From Siccirubricoccus sp. G192 (lineage in GTDB: Bacteria; Pseudomonadota; Alphaproteobacteria; Acetobacterales; Acetobacteraceae), in NCBI RefSeq assembly GCF_019084075.1, contig NZ_JAHREN010000001.1, positions 1,461,501 through 1,525,500 of the forward strand: a stretch of DNA of 64,000 bases, read 5' to 3'. The notes under the pieces are model-generated. The model was not told the origin of the DNA and made no database searches. It saw nothing but the letters and a program-made list of their open reading frames with translations. Of this stretch, positions 25,437 to 34,558 are shown piece after piece. The stretch's first letter is position 1; every line of letters begins with the position of its first letter. The translations under genes and the position numbers were made by a program.

Positions 25437-27430
25437 CTTGGCGCCCGCGCGGCGGCGAGCCGCACCCGCACGTCATGGCCGCGCGAGCAGGTCAGGTCGT
25501 TCGGGCAGAGCTCGACATCGCGGCAGAACTGCCCGGCCTCCTCATCCACCCGCACCGTCATCTGCCCATCCGTCAGGCGGGCGACACCGGGGGTTTCCAG
25601 GATCAGTCGGAACAGGTCGGAGACGAAGATGCTGCCGCCGAAGGGCCAGCCGCCGGCGCCCGGCGCACCCGTATCGGGATCAAGCCCGCCGGTCAGCGGG
25701 TGGAAGAAGGCATCCAGCCGCTCCTCCACCAGGCGCTTCACCTGCGCCGGATCGGCCTCCGGCCGCACCTCCACATCCACTTCCACGCGCACGGTGCGGT
25801 AGCGCGGCGGGGCCACGAACAATTCCGTCGTCAGCAACCGCACGCCGTCCAGATGCGCGCAGACCGCGGCGAGCGTCGCGGCATTGGGCAGGGGGGAGGG
25901 GCCTTCCGCGTCCGGCACCACGATCACCGTCACCACCCCGGGCACCGGGGCGCCAGGGTAATACGGGTGCAGCAGCGGCAACGCCCGGGCGCGGCGGATG
26001 CGGGCGCCCGGTGTGGCGAGGGCACGGGTCTCGAAATCCGCGGCGGTGACGGCGCGGCCATTGCTGGCGATCTCCGCCCCGGCGCGGCGCCGCACCTCGG
26101 CCAGCGGTTCCTCCTCCGCGCCGCCGGTCGCGGCATAGGGGTTGGCGACACCCTCGATCCCGGCGACGAAGCCCTGCAATTCCTTGACGGCGCCAGCCGG
26201 CAGGTTGCCGCGCCGGCCGCCGCCCCATTGGTAGCGGCGCGCCACGATGCCGCCACCGGCGAAGGCCACCGGGATGCGGCCGCGTGCATTGTCGCCGAAG
26301 ACCACCATGCCGCTGGCGCGGTCCAGCGTGTAGTGGCGGGAATCCGGGCCGGAGGCCAGGAAGTCCAGCACCTCCTGCCAGGGCTGGTAGCCCTCGCCCT
26401 CATCCACCTCCAGCAGCAGGCTGTGCACGGTGACATCGCCGGCGGGCAGCGGCCGTGCCAGAGGCACGACCGGGGTATTGGCCAAGGTGAAGCGCTGGTC
26501 CGGCCGGCCGTCGCTGCGGCCGAGCAATTCGGCCTCCACCGTCGCGGCCTGCACGGCGGTAACGGCATTCGGCAGCACCGCATCCAGCCGGGGCGGGGTT
26601 TCGTACTCGCTGCGCGCCAGGCGGCAGCGCAGCCAGTAGAGCGGCTGCCGAATCTCGCCGAGGATGGCGGGGCGGACCAGGGCGCCGGGGCCGCGCAGCG
26701 CCACCGTGCCATCCAGGGTGAAGCTGCGGGTGGCATCGGCGATGGCCTGCAACGGCTGCCAGCCGGCCGCATCGCGGTATTCCCAGACAAGTTCGGCATT
26801 CGGCGGCAGGCTGGGCGTGCCGCAGGCGAGCGGCGTGGGCGGGCGGGTGGTTTCCGGCAGGCGGAACAGTAGCTCGAAATCCTGCGCGGTGAAGGGCGCC
26901 TCCGTCCCGAAGCCGAGGCAGAGCGCCGCGCCCTCCTCCGCCCGCGGGCCGAAGGGGTGGAACCATTGGCCGGCGGCGGCGGCGCGGGTGGTGACCTGGG
27001 CGAAGCCGAAGCCGTCGAAGACCTGCACGGCGAGCAGCGGCGTGCCGAGGATGGTAGCGGCGCGCTCCGTCTCGAACAGGATCGGGCCATCCGCATCGGC
27101 GGCGGCGGCCACTTGCGTGCCGCGCGGGACGATGACCTCGCTCACGTCGCGGCGCGCCGTGCGGAAGACGAGTTCGGTGCGGGCGGGACCGGCCGGTTTC
27201 GGCGTCACGCCCACGAGTTCGAGGAATTTGATGGTGGCGCGGTCGGGGATGCGGTTGACGCGGTAGAGCGTCAGCTCCGTCATCCAGGCGAAGAGCTTGG
27301 CCAGGATGATGCCCGGGTCGCTGTCGTTGTGGTCGGTCCATTCCGGCGCGTAGCGCGGGATGCGCGCGCGCACCTCCGCCATGAGGTCGTCGAAGCGGCG
27401 GTCGTCCAGTTCGGGTGCGACGAGCGGCAT
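25433..27430 (-). CDS. Baseplate J/gp6-like wedge protein (Pvc11/Afp11-like)
   Basis: This 665-residue protein starts at 27430 (MPLVAPELDDRRFDDLM), its ATG overlapping the preceding stop. Signature stretches of eCIS baseplate J proteins are present: HNDSDPGIILAKLFAWMTE and YRVNRIPD near the N-terminus, FGDNARGRIP in the middle, and a C-terminal domain with VTVIVVPDAEGP and VEVDVEVRPEADPAQVK. It forms the baseplate wedge linking sheath, gp25 and tail protein I. Length is normal for the eCIS branch, which is longer than P2 gpJ. No break is visible. Confidence 0.92.
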   Translation of the reverse strand: MPLVAPELDDRRFDDLMAEVRARIPRYAPEWTDHNDSDPGIILAKLFAWMTELTLYRVNRIPDRATIKFLELVGVTPKPAGPARTELVFRTARRDVSEVIVPRGTQVAAAADADGPILFETERAATILGTPLLAVQVFDGFGFAQVTTRAAAAGQWFHPFGPRAEEGAALCLGFGTEAPFTAQDFELLFRLPETTRPPTPLACGTPSLPPNAELVWEYRDAAGWQPLQAIADATRSFTLDGTVALRGPGALVRPAILGEIRQPLYWLRCRLARSEYETPPRLDAVLPNAVTAVQAATVEAELLGRSDGRPDQRFTLANTPVVPLARPLPAGDVTVHSLLLEVDEGEGYQPWQEVLDFLASGPDSRHYTLDRASGMVVFGDNARGRIPVAFAGGGIVARRYQWGGGRRGNLPAGAVKELQGFVAGIEGVANPYAATGGAEEEPLAEVRRRAGAEIASNGRAVTAADFETRALATPGARIRRARALPLLHPYYPGAPVPGVVTVIVVPDAEGPSPLPNAATLAAVCAHLDGVRLLTTELFVAPPRYRTVRVEVDVEVRPEADPAQVKRLVEERLDAFFHPLTGGLDPDTGAPGAGGWPFGGSIFVSDLFRLILETPGVARLTDGQMTVRVDEEAGQFCRDVELCPNDLTCSRGHDVRVRLAAARAPR

Positions 27431-27831
27431 CAGGACCTGCCCTCCCGTGGGTAGAAGGGATAGACCAGGTTGAAGAAGGCGTTGTTGGCGCGGATGCGGT
27501 AGTCGATCTCGATCGCCATGGTGGTGGGCTCCTCGCCCTCCCGCACCCGCACATCGACCAGGTCGATGCGCGGCTCCCATTCCGACAGCGCCTCCGTGAC
27601 GAGCTGCGCCACCACGGCGCGGGAGGCCGCGGTATTGTCGGCGAAGACCAGTTCCTGGATGCCGCAGCCGAAGCGCGGCTGCATCGGCATCTCGCCGCGC
27701 GCGACGGAGAGCACGATCCAGATGCCGCGCTCCACCGCCGTCGCATCCTCCACCCAGGGCAACCCGCCGCGCGGCCCGACCCGCAGCGGGAAGCCGAAGC
27801 CGCGGCCGAGGAAGGGGCGGGTGGCGGTCAT
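27430..27831 (-). CDS. gp25-like baseplate wedge protein (Pvc9/Afp9-like)
   Basis: This 133-residue protein begins MTATRPFLGRGFGFPLRVG and contains the gp25 pattern: IRRSIWIVLS-type helix (VERGIWIVLSVARGEMPMQP), FGCGIQELVF, then EWEPRIDLVDVRV and YRIRANNAFFNLVYPFY. gp25 proteins join the baseplate wedge to the first sheath ring. The ATG overlaps the upstream stop (ATGA) and its own stop overlaps the baseplate J ATG, so it is coupled on both sides. Confidence 0.92.
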   Translation of the reverse strand: MTATRPFLGRGFGFPLRVGPRGGLPWVEDATAVERGIWIVLSVARGEMPMQPRFGCGIQELVFADNTAASRAVVAQLVTEALSEWEPRIDLVDVRVREGEEPTTMAIEIDYRIRANNAFFNLVYPFYPREGRS

Positions 27832-28592
27832 ACCGGGATACCCTCCGCGATCTGCTCCAGCGTGCCGACCACGTCCTTCAGCGTCTGCAAGGTCTCGCGC
27901 ATGCCGTCGAGATCGGTGCCGGGCACGATCGCCGGCACCTCCAGCGGGATGCCGGCGATGGAGAGCAGCGGCTCCACCAGGCTGACCAGGTTCATCACCG
28001 GGGCGATGGCACCCTGGAGATGGTCGGCGGAGTTCATGCCGTTGTCCCTCGCGCATTGCAGGATGCGCTGCAACTCGTCATTGCCGGCCGCCTCCGCCGC
28101 CTGCATCTGGATGGCGAGGCCGGAGAGCATGCCGATGATGGTCTCCAACTGGCCGATGAAGCAGTTCAGGAAGCGCGTTATCAGCAGGATGATGTCCTTG
28201 ACGAAGGCCAGCAGCCCGCCCTGCGGCGAGAAGGAGACCACGCATTTCATCACCTCGACCGCGGCCTTGCCGAATTTCTCGATCACCTCCGGGCCGGGCA
28301 GGCTGGGCGGATTGGTGAGCGCACCCATGATCTTGATGAGCGGATCGAGCAGCGCCAGCACCTTCACCAGGCATTCGATGGAGGCCAGCATCGGCGCCAA
28401 TTGCAGCACCAGGCTGAAGGACATGGAGCAATCGGTCGGGATGCCCTTCGAGATGTCGGAAAAGGCCGAGAGCTTCGCGCCCGAAGGCAGGCGCAGCTCC
28501 GCCTTCTTCGGCTTCGGCAGCGCCAGCAGGCTGCAATCGGGCAGCTTGAGCAGCTTCTGGAGGTCGGGCGAGAGGGTGATATGCTGGTCCAT
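27828..28592 (-). CDS. Helical hypothetical protein of the eCIS baseplate region
   Basis: This 254-residue protein begins MDQHITLSPDLQKLLKLPDC. It is almost wholly helical with long hydrophobic or amphipathic stretches (LVLQLAPMLASIECLVKVLAL, GGLLAFVKDIILLITRFLNC) and scattered cysteines. It has no signal peptide and no motif I recognise. It lies between spike and gp25 genes, coupled to gp25 by ATGA. Where many contractile systems place a PAAR tip gene, this locus has this protein instead, but it has no PAAR-like features. Tube-lumen or baseplate core association is speculative. Confidence 0.7.
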   Translation of the reverse strand: MDQHITLSPDLQKLLKLPDCSLLALPKPKKAELRLPSGAKLSAFSDISKGIPTDCSMSFSLVLQLAPMLASIECLVKVLALLDPLIKIMGALTNPPSLPGPEVIEKFGKAAVEVMKCVVSFSPQGGLLAFVKDIILLITRFLNCFIGQLETIIGMLSGLAIQMQAAEAAGNDELQRILQCARDNGMNSADHLQGAIAPVMNLVSLVEPLLSIAGIPLEVPAIVPGTDLDGMRETLQTLKDVVGTLEQIAEGIPV

Positions 28593-28602
28593 CGCGCCGC
28601 CC

Positions 28603-29139
28603 CTAGATCGGATTCGAATTCGGCGTGACGACGCGCTGCCAGCCGGGGCCGGACAGCGTGATCACCGGCGCCTCGATGCTCAGCAGCGCCACCGAGACTA
28701 TGGAGATGCGCCCGTTCGACAGGACGATGCGGTTGCCATGCGCATCCTCGATCACCAGCGCGCCGGCGGCGCCGCCGCTGGGTGGCTCGTCGATCAGCCG
28801 GATGGTGTGGCCGTTCAGCGAGCGCAGCATCCGCTCCCGCGGGCTGGTGGAGGGCGGCCGGTCCGGGCCATTCCACAGGAAGCCCACGACATAGGGGCTT
28901 TCCGGCTCGCCATGCAGGAAGCCTACCAGCGCCTCGTCGTTCACCTCCGGCATGGTCCAGGCGCCGCGATCATTCCCCGCCATGGGTGCCGCCACCGGGG
29001 CCCAGGCGGTGGTGGGGCGGCCGGGTTGCACCACCAATTGCAGCAGGATGCGCCCCGCGCCCATCGGGTCGAGCACGTCCAGCACCGTGCCGATGACGAA
29101 GCCCTGGATGCGGCTGCCGCTTTCGCCTGAATCACTCAT
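28603..29139 (-). CDS. Baseplate spike protein, gp5/VgrG OB-fold type (gpV-like)
   Basis: This 178-residue protein begins MSDSGESGSRIQGFVIGTVL. The OB-fold pattern of gp5/VgrG proteins is seen in GTVLDVLDPMGAGRILLQL, APVAAPMAGNDRGAWTMPEV, DEALVGFLHGEPESPYVVGFLWN. The C-terminal part has short beta repeats (VIEDAHGNRIVLSNGRISIV), as in the start of a beta-helix spike. It forms the central spike below the tube with the gpD-like hub protein, whose gene overlaps it by ATGA. The protein is short and no PAAR tip domain is fused. Confidence 0.9.
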   Translation of the reverse strand: MSDSGESGSRIQGFVIGTVLDVLDPMGAGRILLQLVVQPGRPTTAWAPVAAPMAGNDRGAWTMPEVNDEALVGFLHGEPESPYVVGFLWNGPDRPPSTSPRERMLRSLNGHTIRLIDEPPSGGAAGALVIEDAHGNRIVLSNGRISIVSVALLSIEAPVITLSGPGWQRVVTPNSNPI

Positions 29140-30356
29140 CGGCTGCCCCCTGGCTTCGCTTCCGGGCCGATGCGCTTGGCATCGAAGCTGGTGCGGTAGC
29201 CCTGCTCATTGACGGTGTGGCGCGTAGCGGTGACGAAGTAGCGGCCATCGAAGGGCTGGCCGGTGCCGCGGATCACCACGCTGCGCCCGGCGCGGAGATC
29301 GGGCAGCCCCACCGTGCTGCCGGTGGCCGTCACCATGCCATGCTGCTGGCCGCGCAGGATGTCGCCGGCACGGCGCCGCGCCTCCTGCACCGAACCGACC
29401 GGCTGGTCCACCACCACATCCTCGCGGTTGGCGCTGCGTGCCACGGCGATCAGATCGGGATTGGCAAGTTCGCTCGCCGGGATGGTGTCGAGCGTGACGC
29501 GCTCCTCGATGCGGGCCTTGGCACGACGGTCCCAGCCGCAGACGGTGACGGCATAGAGCTGCCCCGCGCTGGAATAGACCGGGCGGAAGCTTTGCAGCGA
29601 CCGGCCCCATTCCAGTACATAGGCGATGTTGGAAAGCTGCGTGGTCGGGCCGAAATAGAGGATGCGCTCGGGCGTTGCCGTGCCGGGCGCCGCCTCCTCG
29701 TCGATGGTGACCTCGTAGCCCAGGCGCCGCGCGCGTTCGAGCAGGAAGACGATGGGATACTGGTTGTTCATGAAGATGTTCGGCTGCGCCACCTCGCGGC
29801 CGCGCGCATTGGCGTCGATGCGGATGCGCATGCCGAGGCCGGGGCGGCCCTGCGCGTCGTTCGGCGGGCGGGCAAGGGCAAGGGCCACGTCGCTATCGCG
29901 GATGCTGGTGCTGCCGTCATCCGGCCAGCTCCAGCTGTATTGCCGGCGGCGCAGGCGGTCGAGCACGTTCAGCCCATGCGCCACCATGCGGGAGCCGCCC
30001 TGTTCCGGGAATTCGACATCGAGCGTGGTGATGAACCCGGTCATCATCAGCCGCATGTCGCCCTGGTACCCGACCAGGAGCTGGATCTCGTTGCCCGGCT
30101 CGAACAGCCTGGCATTGGGGTCCTTCGCCCGCTCGGCGGGCAGGCCGATATATTTCGGGCGGCGTTCCGCCGTGTCCCAATTCGCCACCGCCAGGGTGAA
30201 GCCGTCCACCTTGTCGGTGCCGTCCTCATAGGTCACTTCGCTCACGTCGCGCACCACGTTGCGCGGCAGCGGCGCGCCGCGCACCCGCAGCTCGAAGGCC
30301 GGCACGTAGAAGGACCGGTTCGTGGTGGCAAGTTCGACGAGGTTCGTGCCGGACAT
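29136..30356 (-). CDS. Hub protein, phage late control D / gp27-like (Pvc8-like N-terminal half)
   Basis: This 406-residue protein begins MSGTNLVELATTNRSFYVPA. Hub signatures include FTLAVANWDTA, FEPGNEIQLLVGYQG, LMMTGFITTLDVEFPEQG, MVAHGLNVLDRLRRRQYS and the C-terminal VVIRGTGQPFDGRYFVTATR with HTVNEQGYRTSF. gpD/gp27 proteins form the trimeric hub between tube and spike. In many eCIS loci hub and spike are one fused gene (Pvc8); here they are split, with ATG of the spike overlapping this stop. It starts four bases after the LysM gene. Confidence 0.9.
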   Translation of the reverse strand: MSGTNLVELATTNRSFYVPAFELRVRGAPLPRNVVRDVSEVTYEDGTDKVDGFTLAVANWDTAERRPKYIGLPAERAKDPNARLFEPGNEIQLLVGYQGDMRLMMTGFITTLDVEFPEQGGSRMVAHGLNVLDRLRRRQYSWSWPDDGSTSIRDSDVALALARPPNDAQGRPGLGMRIRIDANARGREVAQPNIFMNNQYPIVFLLERARRLGYEVTIDEEAAPGTATPERILYFGPTTQLSNIAYVLEWGRSLQSFRPVYSSAGQLYAVTVCGWDRRAKARIEERVTLDTIPASELANPDLIAVARSANREDVVVDQPVGSVQEARRRAGDILRGQQHGMVTATGSTVGLPDLRAGRSVVIRGTGQPFDGRYFVTATRHTVNEQGYRTSFDAKRIGPEAKPGGSR

Positions 30357-30359
30357 GGT

Positions 30360-31055
30360 TCAGGGCGCCGGCGGAATTTCGAGGCGCTGGCCGGGCGGTA
30401 GCGCGAGCGGGTCGTCGATGCCATTCGCCTCGGCGATGCGGCGCCAGTCGCGCGGGTCGCCGCCGGTGCGCTCGGCGATGCGGGTGATGCTCTCGCCGGC
30501 CTGCACCACATGCGCCTTGGTGTGGTCGGGCGAGCGCAGGTTCAGCTCCGCTATCTGCTGGTTGAGGGTCTTGTACTCCTTCAAGGACATCGTGAGCGTG
30601 GCGCGCAGCGGCAGGCCGAGGGAGGAGAAATAGGTGAAGCGCTGCCGCACGCTCTCCACCACCCCCTTGAAGCCGTGCCGCTGCTGGCTGTCCGGGCGGC
30701 GGTGGCCGGGGAAGGCGTCGCCGCCCCAGGCGAACAGCACGATGGGCGGGGCGTGGCGGTCACCCTCGATCTTCACCAGGTCGTAGAAGGCATCGGTCTT
30801 CGTCGTCACCGGCTCCGCCTCGGCGCCGGTGCCCTTCTCTGTCGAGTCGAAGAACAGGTCGAAACCCATGGTCTCCGCTTGGCCGCGGACGAATTGCAGG
30901 ATCGGCGGATCGAGGCCGGGGATCGGGATTTCAACCAGCTGCGCGCCCTTGGTCAGGGTGTATTCGGTCGGGTTGAACTGCACGCGCAGCGATCTGCCGG
31001 AGGGCGTGCCGTCCGGGTTCAGCCGGTGGATCTCGGCCTTCGCCAAAGCCCTCAT
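30360..31055 (-). CDS. LysM-domain baseplate adaptor (Pvc7/Afp7, gp53-like)
   Basis: This 231-residue protein begins MRALAKAEIHRLNPDGTPSG. The N-terminal domain (VQFNPTEYTLTKGAQLVE, LFFDSTEKGTG) is the eCIS tube-adaptor fold, and residues about 178-230 are a LysM motif (AHVVQAGESITRIAERTGGDPRDWRRIAEAN, with PLALPPGQRLEIPP). LysM here mediates assembly between tube and hub rather than cell-wall binding in known contractile systems. It overlaps the upstream small gene by ATGA and is followed at once by the hub gene. Confidence 0.9.
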   Translation of the reverse strand: MRALAKAEIHRLNPDGTPSGRSLRVQFNPTEYTLTKGAQLVEIPIPGLDPPILQFVRGQAETMGFDLFFDSTEKGTGAEAEPVTTKTDAFYDLVKIEGDRHAPPIVLFAWGGDAFPGHRRPDSQQRHGFKGVVESVRQRFTYFSSLGLPLRATLTMSLKEYKTLNQQIAELNLRSPDHTKAHVVQAGESITRIAERTGGDPRDWRRIAEANGIDDPLALPPGQRLEIPPAP

Positions 31056-31264
31056 GACTGGCGCAGCCGGTCGGGACGCGGCGCGGCGGCGCGACCGAGC
31101 CGGGTATTGGCCTCGGCGATGCTCCGTGTCCGGCTTGCCTGGTCGAGCCGCGCCATCAGCCGGTCCAGCAGGCGATTTTCCTGCGCGGCGGTGAGCGGCG
31201 CCTCGTCATCGGTGAGCGCGACATTCGCGGTAAGCTCCCCGATATGCACATCCACCATCGCCAC
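31052..31264 (-). CDS. Small eCIS protein (Pvc6/Afp6-position)
   Basis: This 70-residue protein begins MAMVDVHIGELTANVALTDD and has one helix-rich centre (AAQENRLLDRLMARLDQASR) and a basic tail. It sits between tube 2 and the LysM adaptor, the slot held by a short protein (Pvc6/Afp6) in characterised eCIS loci. The stop overlaps the LysM ATG. Role unknown; position and size are the main evidence. Confidence 0.75.
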   Translation of the reverse strand: MAMVDVHIGELTANVALTDDEAPLTAAQENRLLDRLMARLDQASRTRSIAEANTRLGRAAAPRPDRLRQS

Positions 31265-31269
31265 CCTCC

Positions 31270-31786
31270 CTAGAACAGCTGTTGCAGGGCGCCGAGCAGG
31301 CTGCCGTCGCCGCCGCTCTGCACGAGCCCCTCATGCGCGATCTCAATCTCCTCGATCGCCACCTGCGCCTCCCGCGCATTCAGTCCGGGCCCGACCCAGC
31401 GCACCGGCAGGCCGCGCGTGAAGCGCCAGCTCCGCACCGCCTCTCCGGCCTCGTCGAGCAGGGTCACCACGCCGTCGCGCCTGTTGCCGCGGCCATCGAG
31501 GAAGCCGCGATGCCAGTCCCAGAGATCGGCGGAGCGCACCACGCCGCGGCGCAGCTTGAGGTTTGCCCATTGCGCGCGACCGGGAGAATTTCAGCACCGT
31601 GCCGTTATTGCCGCCCTCCCGGTATTCCTCGGGCTGGATAGTGAGGTCGAGGCCGGAGACCTCGGCGAAGCCGCCCTGCGGCGGCAGCCCGACCGTGAGC
31701 TGCAGGAAGGCGCCGGGGCTTGCGCTCTCCACCAGGGAGACGGCGAAGTTGAAGCCGAGCGCCGGGTCGCACCGCGTGCCGCTCAT
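31270..31786 (-). CDS. Tail tube protein 2 (T4 gp19-like), frame break
   Basis: Corrected length is about 171 residues. It starts MSGTRCDPALGFNFAVSLVE, then FAEVSGLDLTIQPEEYREGGN, the gp19/eCIS tube pattern, and after the break NLKLRRGVVRSADLWDWHRG, VTLLDEAGEAVRSWRF and a C-terminal EIEIAHEGL. The two parts are in different frames; the shift lies near 31570-31585 (a GC-repeat and GGG stretch). One extra base there restores FSRSAQWANLKLRRGV. It forms the inner tube, probably the baseplate-proximal initiator given the second tube gene. The start overlaps the sheath 2 stop (ATGA). Confidence 0.82.
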
Positions 31787-34098
31787 GCCACCTCTCCCGG
31801 CGGCACCAGGGGTTCGGCGATCTCCACCGCCTCGTCGCTGCGGGTCAGGGTGAGCAGCACGAATTCCGCGGGGCGCACCGGGGCGACGGCGATGCGGATC
31901 ACCAGCTCCCCCTCCGCCGCGGCGCCGGCCGGGTCGAAGGCGACGCGGAAGGCCTCCTCCGCCACCGCGCCGGCCAGGCTGCCGCGCCGCCAGAGGTCTT
32001 CCAGGAAACCCTCCAGCGCCGCGCGCAACTGCCGCCGCAGCGCCGCATTGTCAGGCTCGAAGGGCACCCAGGCGAGGCCGCGGCGAAGCGCCCGGCGCAG
32101 CAGGATCAGGATGCGGCGGACATTCAGCAGCGCCTGGTCCGGCTCCGGCGCCAGGGTGCGCGCGCCATAGAGGCGGATGCCGCGCGAGGGCAATGCGCGG
32201 ATCACGTTGACACCGGCCTCGTTCAGCATGGCGCGGCGCGTCTCATCGGCCTCGCGCGTCACCGCCTGCACCCATTGCAGCGGCGCATTGGCCGGGGCCT
32301 TCTGCGCGCCGAAGGCGAGGTCGGAGGCGGCGAAGGCGCCCAGCGCATGGCCGCTCGGTGGGCAGAGGCGGCTCGCGGCGCGGCGGTCCTCGGTATCCGT
32401 CACCTGCAACCAGGGCCAGTAGAGCGCAGCGAAGCGGCTCTCCAGCCCGATGCGCCAGTCGCGCACGGCATCGGGATCGAAGGGATCGGCGGCGCGATCG
32501 CCGCGCGGCGCATCCAGCACGGCCAGGCGGTCGCCGCGTTGCTCGCAATGCTCGATCATGGCCCGCTGCACGGCGCGCAGATCGGCCAGGGTCAGCGGCG
32601 GCGAGGCTTCCAGCAACACGGGCGCGGGCTCCGGCTGCGCGGGTGGCGGCGGGGCATCGAGCGCGCAGGGATCGGCGGGAATGACGGGTGGCGGCAGGAA
32701 TTCCCGCGCCGGCTGCCGCTCGGGCTGTGCATCCGGGATGGCGATGGCGGCCGGCTCATCCACGGGCTCCAGCAGGGCCAGGCCGCGCAGCAGGTCCTGC
32801 GCCCCCAGGGCCGCGGTGCCGTCGCGCCCGCCGGAGAGGCGCAGGCGGCCGGTAGGGTAGGGGCCTGCGGCCGGGTCGGGCAGCGGGCAGGGCGCGGCGC
32901 CCGGCAACCGCTCGGCGCGGATCAGCCGCGAGCGGTCGGTGACGGTGGCGATCTCCCCCGCCTCCGGCAGGTCAAGCCCGGCATGGGTCTCCACCAGCCG
33001 CCCGGACTCCAGCACCGAGAGGGCGAAAGTTTCGCGGCGCAGCGTGATCGGGTTGGTGCCGGCGGCGGCGGCGACGCGATCGAAGCCCACCGGCAGTGGA
33101 GCGTCCAGCAACAGGCGCCGCGCAGTGCCGTCCACGCCACGCAGCCGCCGCCGCAGCGCCGGCGCGCCCTGTTGCTGCACCGTCAGCGTGGCGCCCGGCA
33201 GGAAGCCGACCAGGCTTTCCGCCGACAGCGCATCGGCGGCATCCGGCACGGGAACGCGCCGCGTGCGGGTTTCGGCGGAAACGGCGCGGCTCAGCCGCAG
33301 CTCGATGCCATTGCCCCAGGCGCCCGGATTGGCGGCCCGGACCAGCAGCACCGGCTTGCCATCCTCGTCGAAGAATAGGCCCTCCGCCGCGGCCGCGCCG
33401 GTGGCGAAGCGGATCGGCCGGTCCAGCGCGAAGTCGCCCGGCAGCGAGCGCGCCCAGCGCAAGATGCCGGGCGCTGCTTCGGCCACCAGCCGCAGCGTCT
33501 CTCGCCGCAGCGTGAAGCCGATCGGCTGGGCAAGGTCCAGCCCGGCCGGCAGCGGCGCATCCCAGCCCAGGCGGCGCGCGGCCGCATCGATGCTGCGCAG
33601 GCTGCGCCAGGTGGTGGGCTGGCCCGCCTGGGACACCGCCACGCGGCTGCCGGCGCCGAAGCCGGTGATGTCGAGCAGCACGGAGGCGACACGGTCCGCC
33701 GGCTGCGCGCCATCGGCTGAGGTGGCGATCTCCTGCACCATCTGCACCGCCGCGCCGGGCGCGAAGCCCCTGGTGTCCAGCACCAGGCTCGACAGCCTGT
33801 CCGCCGGCTGCGCCAGGCCGGGATCGGTGGCGGTTTCTGCCGCCGCGGCGGCGACGCGCACCAGATGGCAGCGGCGGCCGCCATTCTCGAAGAAGCCGCG
33901 CACCGCCCAGCCAAGCTGCGCCCCCGGCAGCAGCCCGCCGAAGGTTTCGCGGAAGCCCGGCCAGCCTTCCACCGCCACCACGCTGTCCAGCGGCCCACGC
34001 TCGGCGATGCCGATGAAGGCGGGCACGTCGATCGCGGCCGGCGCCAGCGGCGCGGGCCGGCGCGGTGGGATCCAGTAGAGGCCGGGGGCGCGTGCCAT
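31783..34098 (-). CDS. Tail sheath protein 2, enlarged
   Basis: This 771-residue protein starts at 34098 (MARAPGLYWIPPRRPAPL), ten bases after the tube 1 stop. The sheath core is clear: VPAFIGIAERGPLDSVV, AVRGFFENGGRRCHLVRV, and the C-terminal AGVNVIRALPSRGIRLYGART, WVPFEPDNAALRRQL and IRIAVAPVRPAEFVLLTL. The central part holds two copies of a roughly 100-residue unit (RRLGWDAPLPAGLD with TLRRETLRLV; RRLLLDAPLPVGFD with TLRRETFALS) and a Pro-rich linker near residue 520. eCIS carry several sheath paralogues; the larger one usually sits at the baseplate. No break is visible. Confidence 0.9.
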   Translation of the reverse strand: MARAPGLYWIPPRRPAPLAPAAIDVPAFIGIAERGPLDSVVAVEGWPGFRETFGGLLPGAQLGWAVRGFFENGGRRCHLVRVAAAAAETATDPGLAQPADRLSSLVLDTRGFAPGAAVQMVQEIATSADGAQPADRVASVLLDITGFGAGSRVAVSQAGQPTTWRSLRSIDAAARRLGWDAPLPAGLDLAQPIGFTLRRETLRLVAEAAPGILRWARSLPGDFALDRPIRFATGAAAAEGLFFDEDGKPVLLVRAANPGAWGNGIELRLSRAVSAETRTRRVPVPDAADALSAESLVGFLPGATLTVQQQGAPALRRRLRGVDGTARRLLLDAPLPVGFDRVAAAAGTNPITLRRETFALSVLESGRLVETHAGLDLPEAGEIATVTDRSRLIRAERLPGAAPCPLPDPAAGPYPTGRLRLSGGRDGTAALGAQDLLRGLALLEPVDEPAAIAIPDAQPERQPAREFLPPPVIPADPCALDAPPPPAQPEPAPVLLEASPPLTLADLRAVQRAMIEHCEQRGDRLAVLDAPRGDRAADPFDPDAVRDWRIGLESRFAALYWPWLQVTDTEDRRAASRLCPPSGHALGAFAASDLAFGAQKAPANAPLQWVQAVTREADETRRAMLNEAGVNVIRALPSRGIRLYGARTLAPEPDQALLNVRRILILLRRALRRGLAWVPFEPDNAALRRQLRAALEGFLEDLWRRGSLAGAVAEEAFRVAFDPAGAAAEGELVIRIAVAPVRPAEFVLLTLTRSDEAVEIAEPLVPPGEVA

Positions 34099-34108
34099 GC
34101 TTCGGGCC

Positions 34109-34546
34109 TCAGACCACCTCGACCCGCTCGACGCAGATCTCGATCTTCTCGACCGCCACCTCATTGGCGGTGGCGTTGAAGCTCGGCCCCTCCCATTGCG
34201 AGATGAAGCCCTCGTAGAAGCGCCAGCGCCATTGCGGCTGCTGCGCCTCGTCGGTGAGGATGACCGCGCCGTCACGCCGCGGCGCGGCGCCGTTCAGGAT
34301 CTGCAGGTACCACTCCCACAGCCGGCGGTCGCCAATGATGCCGCGCGTCAGCTTGATGGTGTCGAAGGTGCGCAGCCCATAGAGCTTGCGTACATGCAGT
34401 TGCCGGTCGGAACCCTCCCGGTATTCCACCGGGTCGGTCTTGAAGGTCAGCCCCGCGCATTCGCGGAAGCCCATGTTGGTGATGGGGCCGATCTCGACGC
34501 GGAAGTTGTAGCCGCGTAGGGGATCGACGCGCTCGCCATTGGCCAT
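34109..34546 (-). CDS. Tail tube protein 1 (T4 gp19-like)
   Basis: This 145-residue protein begins MANGERVDPLRGYNFRVEIG and contains the tube signature FRECAGLTFKTDPVEYREG, IKLTRGIIGDRRLWEWYLQI, VILTDEAQQPQWRWRFYEG and VEKIEICVERVEV. This is the usual length for eCIS tube proteins and it is uninterrupted. It most likely forms the bulk of the inner tube. It lies directly after sheath 1, with a 12-base gap. Confidence 0.93.
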   Translation of the reverse strand: MANGERVDPLRGYNFRVEIGPITNMGFRECAGLTFKTDPVEYREGSDRQLHVRKLYGLRTFDTIKLTRGIIGDRRLWEWYLQILNGAAPRRDGAVILTDEAQQPQWRWRFYEGFISQWEGPSFNATANEVAVEKIEICVERVEVV

Positions 34547-34558
34547 GGCCCGTCCTCC

